17,284 nucleotides of DNA from Capsaspora owczarzaki ATCC 30864 (Eukaryota > Opisthokonta > Filasterea), in contig NW_011887292.1 in assembly GCF_000151315.2 (NCBI RefSeq), forward strand, positions 3,378,717 to 3,396,000. Reading direction: 5' to 3'. Positions 16,083 through 17,284 of the stretch are shown piece by piece. The stretch's first letter is position 1. Every line of letters begins with the position of its first letter. A program made the position numbers and the translations under genes. The notes under the pieces are model-generated. The model was not told where the DNA came from and did not search any database. It worked only from the letters and a program-made list of their open reading frames with translations.

Positions 16083-16468
16083 ATGGCTCAGGCGCAGCAA
16101 CCCGACATTCCGTCGCTTCTCCTCTCCGATGACGAGATGGAACAAGTCCGCACCGTCCTCGGCGCTCGTGCCCAGGTACACCGTTTCACCTACTCACTCG
16201 TGCACATTCCCCCCCCCCCTTTGGCCTCCGTCACTTCACTGGCCCTTCCAGCGAGCCGAACTCAAGGCTGACAAGTTCCTCTTTGCTTCTTCGTCTTCTT
16301 CTTCTTTCTGCTTCATGTCCTTCTTGCTTCCCACACTGCGCCTCCCCATCTCATATGCTGGTTTTTCTAGTGAGCGTTTGTTCGAAGAGTGCACTTGCGA
16401 GCAGAGGAAGACGAGCGAGAACCGGAAGAAAAAGCTCTCAAAAAACATTGCGTTCAATTTCAACAACC

Positions 16469-16511
<43 letters not shown>

Positions 16512-17284
16512 AGATCTTTGTGATTTTTGTTTGTTTGTTTGCCATTCGCTCATTCAAGCTCAATGCTGCAATGACACTCACACTCACCAACCATTGACAC
16601 TTTTACACGTTTGTCTTCATCAGGCTGTCGTGACGGCGGTCGCGCAAGTCCACCTCGCGCAAAACCCGCGCTCTTGGTCCAAGATTGCTACCGGCGCACT
16701 GGCGTTCGTCCGCGACAAGGCGGCTCGCTCGTACTTTATCCGGCTGATTGACATTGAGCAAGGCACGGTGCGCTTCCAGCAGGAGCTGTACACGGAGTGC
16801 GTGTACAAGTGCCCCCGCCCGCTCTTCCACTCGTTCGCGGGCGACAAGTGCATGGTTGGCCTCGCCTTCGCCGATCAGACAGAGGCGACCAACTTTAAGA
16901 ACGCCGTCCAGGGCCAGCTCGACAAGGTCAACAAGCGCAAGACGGTTGCCCCGCGCAACCCGGCCCCGCGCCCGGCGTCCAGCCCGTCGCCGCAGCCCGG
17001 CTTGGGCTCGGCCAGCGTCTCGATCTCTGGACCCATGGCTGGCTCGGGCCAGGTGACGCTCAACTCTCTCTCGGGCAAAGGCAGCACCACGTCGCTGTCG
17101 TCGCAGGGATCGGTGCGCGACAAAAAGAAGGGCAAGTTCTCCAAGGCCGACATTGGCGCCCCGTCCGACTTTCGGCACGTCGGCCACATTGGCTGGTCCC
17201 CCGAGAAGGGCTTTGACGTCACAACATTCCGCAGAGTGGCAGACGCTCTTCCAGAAGGCCGGTGTCACCCGCGCCCAGCTCGAA
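16083..17284 (+). CDS. WAS: WASP-family actin nucleation-promoting factor, WH1 and CRIB portion (3' end off window)
   Basis: Family role: Cdc42-controlled activator of the Arp2/3 complex in the actin cortex. Exon 1 16083-16175 (31 codons), intron 16176-16623 (gtacac...cag, phase 0), exon 2 16624 to the edge. The WH1 domain spans about residues 10-139: LLSDDEMEQVRTVLG joins across the intron to AVVTAVAQVHLA, then W-SK, KAARSYFIRLIDIEQG, QQELYTECVY, FHSFAGDKCMVGLAFAD, FKNAVQ. WH1 binds WIP-type proline motifs. A Pro/Ser/Gly linker follows, then a basic stretch KKKGKFSK (PIP2 binding in N-WASP) and the CRIB at 206-230: ADIGAPSDFRHVGHIGW, EKGFDV. After V230 (17218-17220) homology jumps frame: NIP is read in a second frame and AEWQTLFQKAG in a third, so two single-base omissions are likely. 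The proline-rich and VCA regions would lie off the right edge. Confidence 0.93.
16176..16623 (+). other. WASP intron 1 (448 nt) with A39
   Basis: Donor gtacac, acceptor ttcatcag. It contains a C10 run near 16211-16220, a TTC-rich stretch (16287-16305), a purine-rich stretch rich in Lys/Glu-like codons (about 16373-16450), and A39. No separate gene is seen; open frames here are short and low-complexity. Confidence 0.75.
16471..16509 (+). repeat. A39 homopolymer in WASP intron 1
   Basis: Thirty-nine A bases, directly followed by ccagatct (16510-16517). The same 8-mer occurs at 16011-16018, just upstream of the T22 run. An A-tail abutting one copy of a short direct repeat is the expected end of a retro-inserted sequence, though it may be chance here. 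Confidence 0.85.

Noticed and set aside
1-17284. CRISPR array, rRNA, tRNA or transposase gene
   Set aside because: No spaced direct-repeat array, no recognisable structural RNA and no transposase or reverse-transcriptase motif was seen on either strand.

Overview
The window is nuclear DNA from a eukaryote with a compact, gene-dense genome. Genes lie on both strands, most are split by short GT-AG introns (about 90-450 nt, one of 963 nt), exons are GC-rich, and the non-coding DNA is full of T/A homopolymers, GA tracts and GTT/CAA triplet runs. The gene set (NSUN2-type RNA methyltransferase, VMA21, eIF5B, BRAP, an MLKL-like pseudokinase and a WASP with WH1 and CRIB domains) fits an opisthokont-grade protist. 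A unicellular holozoan such as a filasterean is a reasonable guess, partly because the pseudokinase linker carries repeated tyrosine motifs. Species cannot be fixed from sequence alone.

Layout, left to right. (1) Minus strand, 1-1248: N-terminal part of an NSUN2/Trm4-like tRNA m5C methyltransferase, three exons visible, running off the left edge. (2) Plus strand, 1397-2136: a three-exon VMA21-like V-ATPase assembly factor, divergent from (1) with 148 nt between start codons. (3) Minus strand, 7949-2332: four-exon eIF5B, convergent with VMA21. Its first exon is only 38 nt and lies 963 nt upstream of a 3.7 kb main exon. (4) Plus strand, 8242-11339: five-exon BRAP (BRAP2 domain, RING, UBP zinc finger, coiled coil), divergent from eIF5B with 292 nt between start codons and with one GC-AG intron. 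(5) Plus strand, 12056-14218: uninterrupted 720-codon gene for a protein built like MLKL: N-terminal helical-bundle domain, coiled-coil brace, proline-rich linker with three Y-x-N motifs, and a kinase domain whose catalytic HRD aspartate is asparagine. (6) Plus strand, 14913-15509: a 198-residue coiled-coil protein I do not recognise, preceded by two identical 30-bp repeats each holding a perfect palindrome. (7) Plus strand, 16083 to the right edge: a WASP-family gene (WH1, basic region, CRIB), whose frame breaks just after the CRIB motif in a way that looks like two missing single bases.

These genes do not form an operon or pathway. Most are housekeeping (RNA methylation, proton-pump assembly, subunit joining in translation) or signalling and cytoskeletal genes (BRAP, WASP). 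The standout is the MLKL-like pseudokinase, which combines a membrane-lysis or cell-death type architecture with apparent phosphotyrosine/SH3 docking motifs. The second is the paired palindromic repeats upstream of the unrecognised coiled-coil gene. All exon models were made by eye from splice signals, reading phase and recalled family similarity, with no alignment or transcript data.
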